The notes under the pieces: generated by a model | Told to the model about the DNA's origin: nothing | What the model saw: only the letters and a program-made list of their open reading frames with translations | The model's database searches: none | DNA from: an uncultured Oscillospiraceae bacterium | GTDB lineage: Bacteria; Bacillota; Clostridia; Oscillospirales; Oscillospiraceae | Assembly (NCBI GenBank): GCA_910587505.1 | Contig: CAJULD010000010.1 | Coordinates: 27,041 to 84,927, forward strand | Direction: 5' to 3' | DNA length: 57,887 bases | Shown here: one piece after another, positions 43,869 to 52,902 of the stretch | Numbering within the stretch: the stretch's first letter is position 1 | Layout of the letters: every line of letters begins with the position of its first letter | Translations under genes and position numbers: made by a program

Positions 43869-43897
43869 GATGGCCGGGCTGCGGCGGCCCGGCCATC
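43869..43897 (+). terminator. 11-bp stem-loop between binding protein and ATPase genes
   Basis: GATGGCCGGGC (43869-43879), loop TGCGGCG, GCCCGGCCATC (43887-43897), no U run. Likely protects the binding-protein mRNA or partly stops transcription, giving excess binding protein, as in other ABC operons. Confidence 0.65.
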
Positions 43898-43944
43898 CCC
43901 ATAGAAGCTGCGGTATGGTTTTGTGTGACGAAAGAGGAAATTCT

Positions 43945-45435
43945 ATGAAAACTGCCAGAGAATTTCTGGATATGAAAAATATCAGTAAAAAATTTGGCGG
44001 CGTATACGCACTGGAAAATGTAAGTTTTTCCGCAAGAGCGGGAGAAGTTCACGCTCTGATGGGGGAAAACGGAGCGGGCAAATCAACGCTGATGAAGATA
44101 CTGTCCGGCGTCTACCGGAAGGACGGCGGAGAAATATTTATCAATGGCAGGGAAACCAGAATATCCGGCCCGGCAGATGGGAAGAAGCAGGGGATCAGCA
44201 TTATCCATCAGGAATTCGCTCTTGCCGTCGACCTGACTGTGGCGGAAAATATCTTTATGGACCGCTTTCCGAAAGTGATCCATTGGAATGAATTGAACAG
44301 GAAAACCGGTAATCTGCTGGAAAGCCTCGGTTTTGGCGACCTTGATCCGACCAGGACAGTTGGGGAAATTTCCGTGGCCTATCAGCAGGTGGTCGAGATT
44401 TGTAAAGCTCTGTCAAGAGATTCAAAGATCCTTGTGTTCGATGAACCCACGGCGGTCCTGACTTCCAGTGAAGTGGATAAGCTTTTTGCACTGATTAAGG
44501 TCCTGCGGGACCAGGGCGTATGCATTATCTATATTTCCCACCGCTTGAATGAGATATTTGAACTTTGTGACAGGATCACGGTCCTCAAGGATGGGCAAAA
44601 TGTTTCTACCGTAAATGTCGGAGAGATACGGCAATCGGACCTGATTCGCCTGATGATTGGGCGCGAGCTGTCCGAGATGTATCCGCCAAAGACCGCAAAA
44701 ACCGGTGAGGTCGTATTCGAGGCGCATGATATCTGCGTCCCCGGCCGGGTTTCCCATGTGTCTTTTGAGCTGAAGAAGGGAGAGATACTGGGAATAAGCG
44801 GCCTGGTTGGAGCAGGGCGTACGGAGTTGATGCAGGCCATTTTCGGAGTGCGCAGGCGAACCAGTGGTCAGATCCTGTATATGGGGAAAGAGATCAATAC
44901 CCGCTCTCCCAGACACGCGGTGCAAAATGGAATCGGTATGCTGCCAGAGGACCGGAAGGCGGAGGGAGTCCTTTTGGAAATGCCTGTCGCCGTCAACAGC
45001 ACGCTCACATGTCTGAAAAATTTCCTGCGCGTCCCCGGCAGGATCGACAGGAAGAAAGAATCGGAAGCAGTGGAGGCAGCTGCGCAGACGGTCCGCCTTA
45101 AAATGACGAATATCTGGCAGAATGTTGGCGATCTCTCCGGCGGGAATCAGCAAAAAGTGGCTTTGATGAAATGGGTGCTGGCGGATTGCCGGCTGCTGAT
45201 TTTGGATGAGCCTACCCGGGGCGTGGATGTCGGAGCGAAAATTGAGATATACCGGATCATGGACCAACTGGCGGCACAGGGAGTCGCTATCATCATGATC
45301 TCCTCCGAAATGCCGGAAATTATCGGTATGAGCGACCGCGTCATCGTTATGCGGGAAGGCACCATAACGGGTGAGCTGGAGAAACCGGAGATCAACGAGT
45401 ATAACCTGATCAGACTGTCAATGGGAGTAAATTAG
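43945..45435 (+). CDS. Sugar ABC transporter ATPase, RbsA type (two cassettes)
   Basis: 496 residues from ATG 43945 behind AAAGAGGAAA. Cassette 1: GENGAGKST, VAYQQVVEI, VFDEPTAVL, YISHRLNEI. Cassette 2: the usual degenerate P-loop SGLVGAGRTELMQAI, LSGGNQQKV, LILDEPTRGVDVG, SSEMPEI. Typical of the ribose/xylose/galactose CUT2 family and intact, in contrast to the relative at 55471-56916. Confidence 0.95.
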   Translation: MKTAREFLDMKNISKKFGGVYALENVSFSARAGEVHALMGENGAGKSTLMKILSGVYRKDGGEIFINGRETRISGPADGKKQGISIIHQEFALAVDLTVAENIFMDRFPKVIHWNELNRKTGNLLESLGFGDLDPTRTVGEISVAYQQVVEICKALSRDSKILVFDEPTAVLTSSEVDKLFALIKVLRDQGVCIIYISHRLNEIFELCDRITVLKDGQNVSTVNVGEIRQSDLIRLMIGRELSEMYPPKTAKTGEVVFEAHDICVPGRVSHVSFELKKGEILGISGLVGAGRTELMQAIFGVRRRTSGQILYMGKEINTRSPRHAVQNGIGMLPEDRKAEGVLLEMPVAVNSTLTCLKNFLRVPGRIDRKKESEAVEAAAQTVRLKMTNIWQNVGDLSGGNQQKVALMKWVLADCRLLILDEPTRGVDVGAKIEIYRIMDQLAAQGVAIIMISSEMPEIIGMSDRVIVMREGTITGELEKPEINEYNLIRLSMGVN

Positions 45436-46434
45436 ATGGAAACAACAAGCCGCAAATTTGAAAAGCTGGCATCCAGGGAATTTTGGATCAAAAACAGCTG
45501 CTTTGTCATCCTTGTTTTACTGGTTGTCCTGTCGGGACTTCTCTCGGAGGTGTTCTTTACCAGGCAGAATGTCCTCAACCTGCTCCGGCAGAGCGTCCCT
45601 CTGCTGGTCATGAGCATGGGAATGCTTTGCGTCATCTCGACAGGCGGCATTGATCTTGCCACCGGGTCTGTCATGGGACTCAGCAACATGCTCGTTGCGC
45701 AGATGCTGGCCAAATGGCTGGGCGGGACGGTAGGCGGCCTTTTTCTGTGCATTGTGATTGCCCTGATTCTCGGGATACTCATGGGCGTTTTTTCCGGATC
45801 TCTTATCACGTTCGGCAAAATGGCGCCGTTCATCGTTACGCTGGCGACCTCCCAGATTGCACGGGGATGCGCCTATCTGGTGACCAACGGGCAGCCCATC
45901 CGTTTGGACACAAAATTGCCCGGCATTGCCCTCCTTACCGCTTTTGGCAACCAGAACATCCCCGGCATTGATATTCCCTGGCCGATTTTCCTGGGATTGT
46001 TTATGATTATCATTTTTTTCTTCATGATGAGATATACGGCAGTTGGCCGTATCATCATGGCCGTAGGCAGCAATGAGAAAGCAGTCCGCCTGGCAGGAAT
46101 ATCCGTTGTTCGCTATAAAATGATGGCATATTGCATCAGCGGATTTGCCAGCGCTATGGCGGGGATCATTATCACCTCGCGGGCCAGTACCGGTACGCCG
46201 ATCTCCGGAAACGGATATGAGTTGGATGCGATAGCCGCGTGTGTCATTGGCGGCGCCAGTCTTTCCGGCGGGCGGGGGACCGTGGTCAATACGGTGATCG
46301 GTGTCCTCGTGTTGCAGCTCATTAAAAATACATTGAATTTGATGAGTGTTCCTTCCTATCCCCAGGAGATCATCAAGGGCCTGGTGATCATTGTCGCAGT
46401 CCTTGCCCAAAACCAGGCAGCTCGTTCTGAATGA
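45436..46434 (+). CDS. Sugar ABC transporter permease, RbsC type
   Basis: 332 residues, about ten membrane helices. Marks: VISTGGIDLATGSVMGLSN, the long hydrophobic helices and the C-terminal ACVIGGASLSGGRGTVVNTVIG. ATG directly follows the ATPase stop. Channel of the CUT2 transporter. Confidence 0.94.
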   Translation: METTSRKFEKLASREFWIKNSCFVILVLLVVLSGLLSEVFFTRQNVLNLLRQSVPLLVMSMGMLCVISTGGIDLATGSVMGLSNMLVAQMLAKWLGGTVGGLFLCIVIALILGILMGVFSGSLITFGKMAPFIVTLATSQIARGCAYLVTNGQPIRLDTKLPGIALLTAFGNQNIPGIDIPWPIFLGLFMIIIFFFMMRYTAVGRIIMAVGSNEKAVRLAGISVVRYKMMAYCISGFASAMAGIIITSRASTGTPISGNGYELDAIAACVIGGASLSGGRGTVVNTVIGVLVLQLIKNTLNLMSVPSYPQEIIKGLVIIVAVLAQNQAARSE

Positions 46435-46467
46435 GCCGCGGCCTGACTGGATACATGAGGTGATTTT

Positions 46468-47370
46468 ATGGAAAACCAGAGAGTCAGAGTTGCCATGATG
46501 CAAATGCTGGTCCGCACAAACGCAGCTTCTGAAAACATGGCGCATGCGGAAGAGCTGCTGGCGGCGGTATGCGCGGAGAATAAGCCGGATTTCGTACTGT
46601 TTCCTGAGACCGGAGATCTGGGATGGGCGACACAGGAGGCATACGAACTCTCCGAACCGGTACCCGGCGGCAGCGTCTGCGAGGCCTGGCGCCGGATATC
46701 TCAGAAGTACGGCGTCTATCTTGTAGCCGGACTGACGGAGCGCGCAGGGGACAAAGTATATAACTGCGCCGTGTTTTTTTCACCTGAAGGTGAGCTCCTT
46801 GCCAGGCACCGCAAGATTAATGTACTGCAAGATGTAGAGGGTATGTATGAGATCGGCGACCAGCTCCACGTAGTGGAGACAAAATTCGGACGGGTGGGAT
46901 TTGACATCTGCGCAGACAATTTTATCAGCAATGCCGTTCTGCTGCACAGTATGGCCCGTATGGGAGCAAGGATGATCCTTTCCCCGTCCGCATGGGCGGT
47001 CACACCGGATTTCGACAATGAGAGGACCCCCTATGGGAGCATTTGGACAGAACCCTATCAGGAGATCTCCCGGCTCTACCGTATGCCTGTTATTGGCGTG
47101 AGCAACGTGGGGAAGCTGTCCTCCGGTGCTTGGGCGGGACATCATGCAATCGGATGCTCCCTGGCATATGACGGCAGTGGCAGGCTGGCCGCAAAGCTGC
47201 CCTTTGGCCCGGAGGCGGAGACCACATATGTCCTTGAACTGGAGTTGACGGACCCCATTGCCCGCGGGACAGATTTCCCGGATGCACTGATGGCGAGGGG
47301 TTACATGGGACAGGCCGAACAGACCTCCCACGCCCCCAAAGGGCATGGGGACGGTTCTGTAAAACCGTAA
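46468..47370 (+). CDS. Carbon-nitrogen hydrolase (nitrilase-fold amidase)
   Basis: 300 residues. Glu-Lys-Cys triad: Glu ~46 in VLFPETGDLGW, Lys ~114 in ARHRKINVLQD, Cys ~148 in VGFDICADNFIS. Family members hydrolyse amides, N-carbamoyl compounds or nitriles in the cytosol. Its presence in a sugar-type uptake operon is unusual and implies that the imported compound carries an amide or carbamoyl bond. Followed 16 bases later by an amidohydrolase. Confidence 0.85.
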   Translation: MENQRVRVAMMQMLVRTNAASENMAHAEELLAAVCAENKPDFVLFPETGDLGWATQEAYELSEPVPGGSVCEAWRRISQKYGVYLVAGLTERAGDKVYNCAVFFSPEGELLARHRKINVLQDVEGMYEIGDQLHVVETKFGRVGFDICADNFISNAVLLHSMARMGARMILSPSAWAVTPDFDNERTPYGSIWTEPYQEISRLYRMPVIGVSNVGKLSSGAWAGHHAIGCSLAYDGSGRLAAKLPFGPEAETTYVLELELTDPIARGTDFPDALMARGYMGQAEQTSHAPKGHGDGSVKP

Positions 47371-47386
47371 TGGCGGAGGTGCTGAG

Positions 47387-48613
47387 ATGAGCGGTGCAGC
47401 TGAAGAATTATATGGTTATGCATCTTCGTTACGTGTGCTGAATACCCATTGCCACCACAGTGCTGACTGCAGCTTTGAACATTTCGGCCTGGCAAAGCTG
47501 CTGCAAACCTGTTATGTCAGCTGGTGCGGCGAAACTTTTGATACATCCAGGGCTTCCCGGGAACATTACCTCGACCGCGTCCGGTATAAGTCCTTCTTCC
47601 GCGCGGTCCAGAAAAGTATCATGCGCATCTACGGTCTGCCGGAGGAATTGAGCGCCGGCAATTGGGATACATATGATGAAGCCATCAAAACCCGCCACAA
47701 GAATACAGTGTGGCACATGGAGATCTTGAGAGATATCTGCGGATATGACAGGATCATTCTGGACGCATACTGGGACCCGGGATCAAATAACGGCCACCCC
47801 GGGCTGTTTGACTCTGCGTTCCGGATCGATCCCCTGCTCTTTGGCTTTTCTGAAACGGCCTTAGACCATGACGGCAATAACGCCTGTCGTCTTTACGGAA
47901 ATGAAAGCGGTAACCTGGACGACTACCTCGCATTCGTTTATGATTTGATAAAGGAGAAGGTCCACAGCGGCAGCGTCTGCATAAAAAATGCCATTGCGTA
48001 TGACCGGAACCTTGTATACGAGAACCCAACGAAAGCGGAGGCCAGCCGGGCCTTTGGCAAACAGCGCACGCAGGAAGATATCCTTCGCTTCCAGGACTAC
48101 GTGTTTCACGCAATCTGCGCCATAGCGGCGGAACTCAATGTGCCGGTACAGTGCCACACCGGCATGGGCTGCATCGACCGGACCCGTGCCGCCGGCATGC
48201 TGAAGCTGGTCCGGGAACACCCGAATACCAGGTTTTCCATGATGCACGGAAGTTTCCCGTGGTGCAGTGATCTGCTGGCATACCTTGATCTCTGTCCCAA
48301 CGTCTTTGTGGACCTGGTCTGGCTGCCTGCACTCTCCCCCACTGTAGCAGAGCATTATATCCGCGCTTTGGTGGAGGTGGGAACGTCCAACCGGCTCTGT
48401 TGGGGATGTGATACCTGGAATTCTGAAGCGAGCTATGGAGCCAGGCTTCTGGCAAACGAGACCGTTGCCAATGCGATGGGCGCGCTGGTGGACCGCGGCT
48501 ATTTCAGCAAGCAGGACGCAATGTATATGATCAGGCGGATATTCCGGGACAATGCCCATGAGCTGTTCCGGATCGGATGCTCCATCTCGCAAAATAAGGA
48601 GGAAGTGAAATGA
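47387..48613 (+). CDS. Metal-dependent amidohydrolase-superfamily enzyme
   Basis: 408 residues. TIM-barrel metal sites: NTHCHHSAD (~20-28), a distant VPVQCHTGMGCIDR, MMHGSFPWCSDL and the Asp in WGCDTW. This spacing fits the amidohydrolase-2/uronate isomerase-like branch, which includes lactonases, decarboxylases and sugar isomerases. Substrate unknown; with the nitrilase it may open or cleave the imported compound. It ends in an ATGA overlap with the dehydrogenase. Confidence 0.75.
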   Translation: MSGAAEELYGYASSLRVLNTHCHHSADCSFEHFGLAKLLQTCYVSWCGETFDTSRASREHYLDRVRYKSFFRAVQKSIMRIYGLPEELSAGNWDTYDEAIKTRHKNTVWHMEILRDICGYDRIILDAYWDPGSNNGHPGLFDSAFRIDPLLFGFSETALDHDGNNACRLYGNESGNLDDYLAFVYDLIKEKVHSGSVCIKNAIAYDRNLVYENPTKAEASRAFGKQRTQEDILRFQDYVFHAICAIAAELNVPVQCHTGMGCIDRTRAAGMLKLVREHPNTRFSMMHGSFPWCSDLLAYLDLCPNVFVDLVWLPALSPTVAEHYIRALVEVGTSNRLCWGCDTWNSEASYGARLLANETVANAMGALVDRGYFSKQDAMYMIRRIFRDNAHELFRIGCSISQNKEEVK

Positions 48614-49686
48614 ATCAATTACCCGATAAAATGAAAGCTCTGGTAGCTTATGCGCCCGGCGACTACCGTCTGGAGGAGGCAATCACTCCCCGTGCCGGAG
48701 AGAATGAAATAATCCTTAAGGTAGAAGCCTGCGGCATCTGCGCAGGAGACGTAAAGGCGTTCCATGGCGCTCCATCCTTCTGGGGCGATGAGACCCAGCC
48801 CGCATACATAAAGGCGCCTGTGATCCCCGGACATGAATTCACAGGACGGATTGTGGAGATCGGTCCCCATGTGGAAGGCTGGAAACTGGGTGACCGTATC
48901 TGCCCGGAGCAGATCGTCCCCTGCGGAAAATGCATGTTCTGCAAAAGCGGCCGCTACTGGATGTGCGAAAAGCACGATCTGTTCGGTTTTCAGAACAATG
49001 TAAACGGAGGAATGGCGGAATACGTGCGTCTTACCAGGGAGGCGCGGCCCTACCGGGTCCCCGACGATATGCCGATTGAGAAAGCGCTGCTCATTGAGCC
49101 GTTCAGCTGCTCAAAACACTGTATCGACCGTGCAGCGCCTACCAACGAGGATTTCGTCGTTCTATCCGGTGCGGGGACACTCGGCCTTGGCATGGTCGGC
49201 GCTTTGCGCAAGCGGAACCCGAAGAAGCTGGTGGTGCTGGACATGAATGAATCGCGCCTGCAAAAGGCCCTGGAATTTGGCGCGGATATGGTACTGGACC
49301 CTTCCAGGGAAAATGTCACCGCAAGGATCAGGGAAATGACCGGCGGCTATGGCTGCGACATCTATATTGAGGCGACCGGACATCCTTCCAGCGTACAGCA
49401 GGGATTGGATATGATCCGCAAAATGGGCAGATTTGTGGAATTTTCCGTATTCGGAAGTCCGGTTTCTGTAGACTGGTCCATTATCTCTGACCGCAAGGAG
49501 CTGGACCTCCTCGGCGTCCATTTGAGCCCGTACAGCTATGACCCGGTCATCGCCTGGATCGCGGATGGCACCATGCCCACCAATGGGGTTGTTTCACACA
49601 TGTTTTCCCTGGAAGATTGGCAAACCGCTTTCGATTACGCGGCAACGGGCAGGGATGGCGCCTTCAAGGTCGCGCTGAAATTCTAA
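48610..49686 (+). CDS. Zinc-dependent alcohol/polyol dehydrogenase (MDR family)
   Basis: 358 residues. Catalytic zinc: Cys ~42 in ACGICAGDVKAFHG and His in IPGHEFTGRI. Structural zinc: CGKCMFCKSGRYWMC. Nucleotide site around LSGAGTLGLGMVGALRKRNP. It resembles sorbitol/threonine dehydrogenase-type enzymes that oxidise a secondary OH of a polyol. In this cluster a tetritol or similar polyol is the best guess. Residues around 55-68 (APSFWGDETQPAYI) are an insertion near the substrate pocket. Confidence 0.85.
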   Translation: MNQLPDKMKALVAYAPGDYRLEEAITPRAGENEIILKVEACGICAGDVKAFHGAPSFWGDETQPAYIKAPVIPGHEFTGRIVEIGPHVEGWKLGDRICPEQIVPCGKCMFCKSGRYWMCEKHDLFGFQNNVNGGMAEYVRLTREARPYRVPDDMPIEKALLIEPFSCSKHCIDRAAPTNEDFVVLSGAGTLGLGMVGALRKRNPKKLVVLDMNESRLQKALEFGADMVLDPSRENVTARIREMTGGYGCDIYIEATGHPSSVQQGLDMIRKMGRFVEFSVFGSPVSVDWSIISDRKELDLLGVHLSPYSYDPVIAWIADGTMPTNGVVSHMFSLEDWQTAFDYAATGRDGAFKVALKF

Positions 49687-49731
49687 TCAGCAGTAAGTCA
49701 AAAAATACAAGATTGGAGGCAGGGAAGGGAA

Positions 49732-50499
49732 ATGCTGCCACATAACGATCCTGCATCAGGCGAGGGCCTGAGAGGTAAAACCGCAATTATTGCAGGCGGC
49801 GCAGCCGGCATCGGACTGGCTTCCGCAGAATACCTGACAGGAAAGGGCGTCAATTGTCTGCTGATGGACCTCAATGAGCAGGTTGGAGAGATTGCAAGGA
49901 AGCTCTCTCCGGGACATATCGGTATTTGCGGCAATGTTCTGGATACAGATCACCGCAGGAGGGCAGTCGCTGAGGCGGAAGAGCGGTTCGGTGGGGTGGA
50001 TATTCTCATCAACAGCGCCGGAATTGTTGCGCTTGAGAAAGCGGAGGCCATCAGCGAACAGGATTGGGATCGGACCATCAGCGTTAACCTGACGGCCTCA
50101 TTCAGAATGGCGCAAACCGTAGGACAGCATATGATCACACACAAAACCCCCGGTGTTATCATCAATATGGCATCTCAGGCGGGTATTATCGCACTTGATA
50201 AGCATGTAGCCTACTGTGCTTCTAAAGGGGGCATCATCGCCATGACCAAAGTGCTTGCCTGTGAATGGGGGAAATATGGTATCCGTGTGAATTGCGTCTC
50301 TCCGACAGTCGTTTTGACAGAATTGGGCCACAAAGCATGGGATGGCCCGGTGGGCGACGCTTTTAAAAAGGAAATCCCTGCAGAACGCTTTGCTGAACCC
50401 AATGAAATCGCGGCGGCTGTCGCCTTCCTTTGCGGAACAGGCGCAGGGATGATAACGGGCCATAATCTGGTTGTTGACGGCGGATTTACAATCAAATGA
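49732..50499 (+). CDS. Short-chain dehydrogenase/reductase
   Basis: 255 residues behind GGAGGCAGGGAAGGG. Rossmann motif IIAGGAAGIGLAS (~19-31), NSAGIVA, Ser in IINMASQAG, catalytic YCASK, and VVDGGFTIK at the end. Classical SDR. A second oxidoreductase next to the zinc enzyme suggests two stereoisomers or two oxidation steps of the same polyol. Confidence 0.9.
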   Translation: MLPHNDPASGEGLRGKTAIIAGGAAGIGLASAEYLTGKGVNCLLMDLNEQVGEIARKLSPGHIGICGNVLDTDHRRRAVAEAEERFGGVDILINSAGIVALEKAEAISEQDWDRTISVNLTASFRMAQTVGQHMITHKTPGVIINMASQAGIIALDKHVAYCASKGGIIAMTKVLACEWGKYGIRVNCVSPTVVLTELGHKAWDGPVGDAFKKEIPAERFAEPNEIAAAVAFLCGTGAGMITGHNLVVDGGFTIK

Positions 50500-50542
50500 C
50501 GCAGGATACAGAAGCAAATATTTGTTTTAAGGGAGTGCAGGT

Positions 50543-51538
50543 ATGCAAAGAATCATGAATGATCCGGACTCCATCGTTGATGAGATGCTGGAAGGTTTTT
50601 TGAAAAGCCACGGCGATATTGTAAAAAGGACAGAGAATTCCCGAGTTGTCCGCACTTCGTGTTCCACAGATGGCCGGGTCGCCATAGTAACCGGCGGCGG
50701 CAGCGGCCACAAACCGGCGTTTGTAGGGTATTGCGGGGAAGGCCTCTGTGATGCGGCAGCTGTAGGGGAGATTTGTACATCTCCTGCCGCAAAGGCATTC
50801 CTGGATGCTTTCACGGCGGTTGACAGCGGCTATGGTGTAGCCTGCCTGTATGGAAATTATTCCGGCGATAATATGAATGTCAAAATGGCAGTAAAGATGG
50901 CCAGGAAGCTGGGCATCACGGTAAAGACGGTTATCGCCAATGACGACGTTGCTTCCGCGCCTGAAACGGAACGGGAAAAGCGCCGCGGCGTGGCCGGTGA
51001 GATATTTATGTGGAAGTGCGGCGGCGCCGCCGCTTCCATGGGAGCGGATCTCGATGAAGTTATCCGGATCGCGCAAAAGGCTATTGATTCCACCCGGAGC
51101 GTTGGCATTGGCCTGTCTCCCTGTACGCTGCCTGCTGTCGGCCATCCGAATTTTGTAATTGAGAGCGGTACGATGGAAGTCGGTATCGGCCATCACGGAG
51201 AACCAGGGATCGCAGTATGTCCACTGGAAGATGCCAGGAGCATTGCAAAGCGCATGTGCGATATTGTTTTACCCGATCTTCCGTTTGCATCTGGCGACGA
51301 AGTGGCTGTACTGATATCCGGGCTGGGCGCGACACCGGTGATGGAACTCTATGTACTTTTTAATGAGATAGAGAATATTCTCGTGGGAAAAAGCATCCGC
51401 ATTCACCGCTCCTATGTCGGTAATTATTTTACCTCTCTGGACATGATGGGCGCATCCTTGACGGTTATGAAACTTGATGACGAATTGCGGAAGCTGATAG
51501 ATATGCCATGCAGGTCTGTGGGCCTGACGCAGTGCTGA
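50543..51538 (+). CDS. DhaK-type ketose kinase, substrate-binding subunit
   Basis: 331 residues. TGGGSGHKPAFVGYCGEG near residue 50 and the substrate-linking His in MEVGIGHHGEPG (~218) are the DhaK marks. DhaK covalently holds a short ketose (dihydroxyacetone, erythrulose) as a hemiaminal. Paired with a DhaL subunit 14 bases downstream; no DhaM phosphotransfer subunit is present, so the phosphate donor is probably ATP. The symbol dhaK is avoided because the substrate may be a tetrulose. Confidence 0.9.
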   Translation: MQRIMNDPDSIVDEMLEGFLKSHGDIVKRTENSRVVRTSCSTDGRVAIVTGGGSGHKPAFVGYCGEGLCDAAAVGEICTSPAAKAFLDAFTAVDSGYGVACLYGNYSGDNMNVKMAVKMARKLGITVKTVIANDDVASAPETEREKRRGVAGEIFMWKCGGAAASMGADLDEVIRIAQKAIDSTRSVGIGLSPCTLPAVGHPNFVIESGTMEVGIGHHGEPGIAVCPLEDARSIAKRMCDIVLPDLPFASGDEVAVLISGLGATPVMELYVLFNEIENILVGKSIRIHRSYVGNYFTSLDMMGASLTVMKLDDELRKLIDMPCRSVGLTQC

Positions 51539-51552
51539 AGGGGAAGCTGAGG

Positions 51553-52212
51553 ATGGAAACATTTCGTAATTCACAGGGAAAGTATATACTCCTTGCCATG
51601 GTCAAAGGTATCCAGGACAACAAAGAGTATCTTGGCGATGTAGACGGTCTCATCGGGGATGGCGACCACGGAATGAACATGAATAAGGGATTCTCTCTGT
51701 TTGAAAAGCAATTCGGCGATCAGGAGATGCTTTTTTCAGAAGGACTGGGCGATCTGGCTATGATTCTGATGAATGAGATCGGCGGATCCATGGGGCCCAT
51801 CTACGGAACGATTTTTACGGAAATGCAGGAATATTTAGAGAAAACCGGTTCGGAGTCCATTGGCATTGTGGAATTTACGGGGGCGCTGAAAGCCGCTCTT
51901 GCGGGGCTCTATACCATCGTGGATGCCCGGCCGGGGGACAAGACCCTGGTGGACTGCCTGTCACCTGTGGTGAGATCAATGGAAATATCGGCAGAAAAAG
52001 GGGAGAGCTTCACGGAGGCATTGACTCAAATGAAGGTATCTGCCTTATGTGGCCGCGATTCCACAAAAGACCTTATCGCAAAGCATGGGCGAAGCAGCCG
52101 GCTGGGGGAACGCAGCCGGGGCGTCCTGGATGCAGGCGCCTGCTCCTGTTGCATTATACTGACAGCCATGGCTGACAGTATCTCTGCGCTGCTCACACAG
52201 GAGGACGTATGA
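51553..52212 (+). CDS. DhaL-type kinase nucleotide-binding subunit
   Basis: 219 residues from ATG 51553. The Mg-nucleotide loop GDGDHGMNM (three acidic residues with the preceding DVDGLI) and the C-terminal RSSRLGERSRGVLDAGACS match DhaL. Partner of the DhaK subunit. The start of RpiB overlaps its stop (ATGA), so the kinase and the isomerase are made together. Confidence 0.9.
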   Translation: METFRNSQGKYILLAMVKGIQDNKEYLGDVDGLIGDGDHGMNMNKGFSLFEKQFGDQEMLFSEGLGDLAMILMNEIGGSMGPIYGTIFTEMQEYLEKTGSESIGIVEFTGALKAALAGLYTIVDARPGDKTLVDCLSPVVRSMEISAEKGESFTEALTQMKVSALCGRDSTKDLIAKHGRSSRLGERSRGVLDAGACSCCIILTAMADSISALLTQEDV

Positions 52213-52646
52213 AAATCGCTTTTGGATGCGACCCGAACGCGGCTGAAATGAAAGACCGGCTGATCCGCTTCTGTGAGAGTCTTGGACATGAAACAGTTGA
52301 TATGGGAAGCAGCGATCCAGTTTACGCCAACGTGGCGATTGCGGTCAGCGAATATGTTGCAGCCGGAAATGCCTGCCGGGGAATATTGATCTGCGGCACG
52401 GGCCTGGGCATGTGCATCTCGGCCAATAAAGTGAAGGGAGCCTATGCCGCGCTGCTGACAGACATATACTCCGCCGAGCGTGCGGTTCTCAGCAATGACA
52501 GCAACATTGCCTGCCTGGGCGCATTTACAGTTGGTCCGAAATTAGCGGAACGGCTGGTCGAAACATGGCTCGCCTGTCAATTTGAGAGAAATTGTCCTTC
52601 TCAACCCAAAGTGGATGCTTTCCAGAGGTATGACAGGGAAAGATAA
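52209..52646 (+). CDS. RpiB/LacAB-type sugar-phosphate isomerase (candidate erythrulose-4-phosphate isomerase)
   Basis: 145 residues. FGCDPNAAEMKDRL at the N-terminus in place of the usual SDHGG, and catalytic Cys ~63 in ILICGTGLGMCISANKVKG. It is clearly paralogous to the rpiB at 23026-23466 but diverged at the phosphate/substrate end. RpiB paralogs in tetritol pathways convert D-erythrulose 4-phosphate to D-erythrose 4-phosphate. Last enzyme of the cluster. Confidence 0.85.
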   Translation: MKIAFGCDPNAAEMKDRLIRFCESLGHETVDMGSSDPVYANVAIAVSEYVAAGNACRGILICGTGLGMCISANKVKGAYAALLTDIYSAERAVLSNDSNIACLGAFTVGPKLAERLVETWLACQFERNCPSQPKVDAFQRYDRER

Positions 52647-52661
52647 TCGGCTGGAGATAAA

Positions 52662-52808
52662 ATGAACAAATCACGGATAACGCTGGGAAGTGGACACATC
52701 TGCTTTTCAGCGTTTCCGCATCAAATGAGAGCGGACAGGAATGGAAAGCTTTGCATGACGGAGTCCCGCATGATATCATCGCTGATTTCAGAAAAGATTG
52801 TTACTTGA
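52662..52808 (+). CDS. Possible 48-residue peptide
   Basis: ATG 52662 follows GGCTGGAGATAAA at good spacing, 15 bases after the isomerase stop. Sequence begins MNKSRITLGSGHICFSAF and contains several Met and Ser; no known family. Its end overlaps the -35 of the next promoter. It may be a real small gene or chance. Confidence 0.3.
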   Translation: MNKSRITLGSGHICFSAFPHQMRADRNGKLCMTESRMISSLISEKIVT

Positions 52809-52833
52809 ATACGGTCATATTTAATAGTATAGT
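52805..52833 (+). promoter_or_regulatory. Promoter of the regulator operon
   Basis: TTGAAT (52805-52810) and TATAGT (52828-52833), spacer 17, 70 bases before the response regulator. Confidence 0.6.
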
Positions 52834-52902
52834 ATAGAATAAAGAGACACCTGGAGGCGGAATTTGCAGCAGAACAGCGGTTGATGTACGGAGTTGAATA
52901 TT

